Assembly: GCA_023128875.1 (NCBI GenBank)
Contig: JAGMDB010000066.1
Span: 1 to 6,876 of the forward strand
Length of the DNA stretch: 6,876 bases
Source of the DNA: Dehalococcoidia bacterium
GTDB taxonomy: Bacteria > Chloroflexota > Dehalococcoidia > GIF9 > AB-539-J10
Direction of reading: 5' to 3'
The position numbers and the translations under genes are program-made. Below the pieces are notes generated by a model. The model was not told where the DNA came from, ran no database searches, and saw nothing but the letters and a program-made list of their open reading frames with translations. Shown here one piece after another: positions 5,751-6,876 of the stretch. The number at the start of each line of letters is the position of its first letter. Positions within the stretch are counted from its first letter, which is position 1.

Positions 5751-5898
5751 TATTTTCTTAACCTCGCTACCCGCGTGGCATAGGTATAGTTGAATTTGTC
5801 TATTTTACCCTTTGAAATCAAGCGATGCACGCGTTGGAGTTAAGATATATATAGAATAAGTCTATCTGTATTGAAATCATAGAATCATAACAAACGAG

Positions 5899-5907
5899 TG
5901 TTATACA
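5899..5907 (+). promoter_or_regulatory. Possible extended -10 promoter for the decarboxylase
   Basis: TG-N-TATACA (5899-5907) fits an extended -10 element; no good -35 box is found at the right distance. Transcription would start near 5914, leaving a leader of about 48 bases that would begin with the ATACT-N10-AGTAT repeat. The evidence is weak. Confidence 0.3.
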
Positions 5908-5961
5908 TACAAATACTGTGATATGGTAGTATGTGGGTCACTCAAAAATACAGGAGGAGAT

Positions 5962-6876
5962 ATGGAACAGTACTGGTGGCTATATAAAGGATTTGAAATC
6001 CGCAAGAATGAAATGGGCCAGAGTAAGGTCTTTTTCAAAAATTACCCAGCCGATCTTGAATCTATCGCTCGTGACAATCCCACTCCTGTTTATGTGCTGA
6101 ACGGGGATCGTATAGAGGAGAAAGTAGCCATTGTTCGTAGGGCTTTTGCTACCCATTATGAAGGGGAGGTAGCGATGCACTTTGCTATGAAGGCCAGCCA
6201 TATTCCTCGTGTGGTTCAGCTTCTAGCACGGGTGGGTTGTGGGGTTGACGCTGCTTCTCCCAACGAGGCTAATCTGGGCCTGAGATTGGGAATCCCGGCG
6301 GAAAAGATCCTGTTTACTGGCACCTCCGTCTCGAATACAGAAATCAAGGATTTAGTTGATATGAAGGTTCGTATCAATATCGATTCCTTTTCTCAATTGC
6401 GGCGTCTCATTGAGCTAGCAAAAAGGAGTGAGTTGTCGTGTTCTCCTCTGCCTCTGTCTGTTCGCCTTAACCCTGATGTGGGGGCTATTACTGGTCAGAA
6501 TTTCACAACAGCCGGAGCAAGGAATGCCGAAGGGGTCCCTATAAAGTTTGGCATTGAGCCGAAGAAAATTCTTGAGGTTTTCGAGTACGCACATAAAAAT
6601 GGTTTGCTAGTTGATACCCTGCATTTTCATATTGGATCTGGCTGGCTTCGTCCAGGGATGGAGGCTTTTCGGCTGGCCTTACGCAATGGTCTTCAGATTT
6701 TTCGGAGCCTTCTGGAAGCTGGCTTCCCGCTCACCCGCCTGGATGTGGGAGGTGGTGCTGGCATCCGCATAAGGGAAGAGGGCGAGCGTTTTCCCTGGGA
6801 TGAATACGCTACTGTGATTGCCACCAGTTTGAAAGAAACCAATATCAAGCTGGAGCTTCTCATACTGGAGCCAGGT
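5962..6876 (+). CDS. Fold-III PLP decarboxylase, diaminopimelate/ornithine decarboxylase family (3' end missing)
   Basis: The frame is open from the ATG at 5962 to the window edge, giving 305 residues of a protein usually near 420. AGGAGG (5952-5957) stands 4 bases before the ATG. The alanine-racemase-like barrel is clear: PVYVLN near residue 51, the PLP lysine in FAMKA (K77), VRLNPDV, KFGIEP, HFHIGSG (221-227) with the ring-stacking histidine, and GGGAG (263-267), the phosphate-binding loop. The last residues, EPG, are the start of the EPGR motif that is cut by the edge. The enzyme should remove the carboxyl group of a basic or dibasic amino acid. HIGSG and the long segment after NPDV (about TGQNFTTAG) differ somewhat from typical LysA, and the substrate-specificity residues lie beyond the window, so diaminopimelate, ornithine, lysine, arginine or carboxynorspermidine substrates remain open. 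It is divergent from the dehydrogenase operon. Confidence 0.88.
   Translation, partial: MEQYWWLYKGFEIRKNEMGQSKVFFKNYPADLESIARDNPTPVYVLNGDRIEEKVAIVRRAFATHYEGEVAMHFAMKASHIPRVVQLLARVGCGVDAASPNEANLGLRLGIPAEKILFTGTSVSNTEIKDLVDMKVRINIDSFSQLRRLIELAKRSELSCSPLPLSVRLNPDVGAITGQNFTTAGARNAEGVPIKFGIEPKKILEVFEYAHKNGLLVDTLHFHIGSGWLRPGMEAFRLALRNGLQIFRSLLEAGFPLTRLDVGGGAGIRIREEGERFPWDEYATVIATSLKETNIKLELLILEPG

Larger units (their letters stand above)
5736..5961. promoter_or_regulatory. Divergent regulatory region between dehydrogenase operon and decarboxylase
   Basis: This 226-bp region must hold promoters for both directions. It is AT-rich in the middle (TATATATA near 5846-5853). Two short inverted repeats stand out: ATAGA-N5-TCTAT (5851-5865) and ATACT-N10-AGTAT (5913-5932). 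I found no convincing -35/-10 pair for the minus-strand operon. No coding sequence is seen. Confidence 0.4.

Noticed and set aside
5980..6201. 73-codon frame on the minus strand
   Set aside because: It lies entirely inside the decarboxylase, has no recognisable protein features, and is a shadow of that gene.
1..6876. CRISPR array, insertion sequence or att duplication
   Set aside because: No regularly spaced repeats, transposase or integrase frames, or second copy of the tRNA 3' end were seen.

Overview
The window looks like a bacterial chromosome segment of moderate GC. Support comes from a partial tRNA with an encoded CCA, sigma70-type promoter boxes, strong Shine-Dalgarno sites and a TTG start. 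A 46-residue DUF5679-type zinc-ribbon gene, which I associate mostly with Chloroflexota (Dehalococcoidia-like) genomes, together with an oxygen-independent flavin/Fe-S dehydrogenase operon suggests an anaerobic, perhaps uncultured, Chloroflexota-like organism. That assignment is an inference and not firm.

Layout, left to right. Bases 1-22 are the 3' end of a tRNA, very probably tRNA-Pro. A class III PLP aminotransferase of the glutamate-1-semialdehyde-aminomutase-like group lies on the minus strand (131-1462). It is divergent from the DUF5679 gene (1623-1763). The 160-bp gap between them carries a good promoter for each gene, and a perfect inverted repeat lies between and touches both -35 boxes. 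Next comes a 199-bp spacer (1764-1962) unusually rich in symmetry: two GTGCAC palindromes, two overlapping inverted repeats that cannot fully pair together, and a strong ribosome-binding site in front of a five-codon open frame. It leads to a 78-residue cysteine- and tryptophan-containing protein of unknown function (1963-2199).

The centre is a compact four-gene operon on the minus strand (5735 down to 2315) in which every gene overlaps the next. In transcription order it encodes a 491-residue Fer2/FAD/NAD-type alpha subunit, a 168-residue 2[4Fe-4S] ferredoxin-like subunit, a 97-residue BFD-like [2Fe-2S] subunit and a 388-residue DAO-type FAD amine dehydrogenase. This is the composition of the heterotetrameric dye-linked L-proline dehydrogenase (PDH1) and the related sarcosine oxidase / HcnABC-type complexes. 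The expected chemistry is oxidation of an amino or imino acid at the beta-subunit FAD, with electrons passed through Fe-S centres to the alpha subunit and then to NAD(P)+, a ferredoxin or another carrier. The true substrate cannot be read from the sequence.

Divergent from that operon, across a 226-bp gap, a fold-III PLP decarboxylase of the diaminopimelate/ornithine decarboxylase group (5962 onward) runs off the right edge. Two different PLP amino-acid enzymes thus flank an amine-oxidising complex, suggesting a locus for amino-acid or amine catabolism or interconversion. No mobile-element gene or CRISPR array was seen. No convincing intrinsic terminator was found. No gap without a gene exceeds 300 bases.
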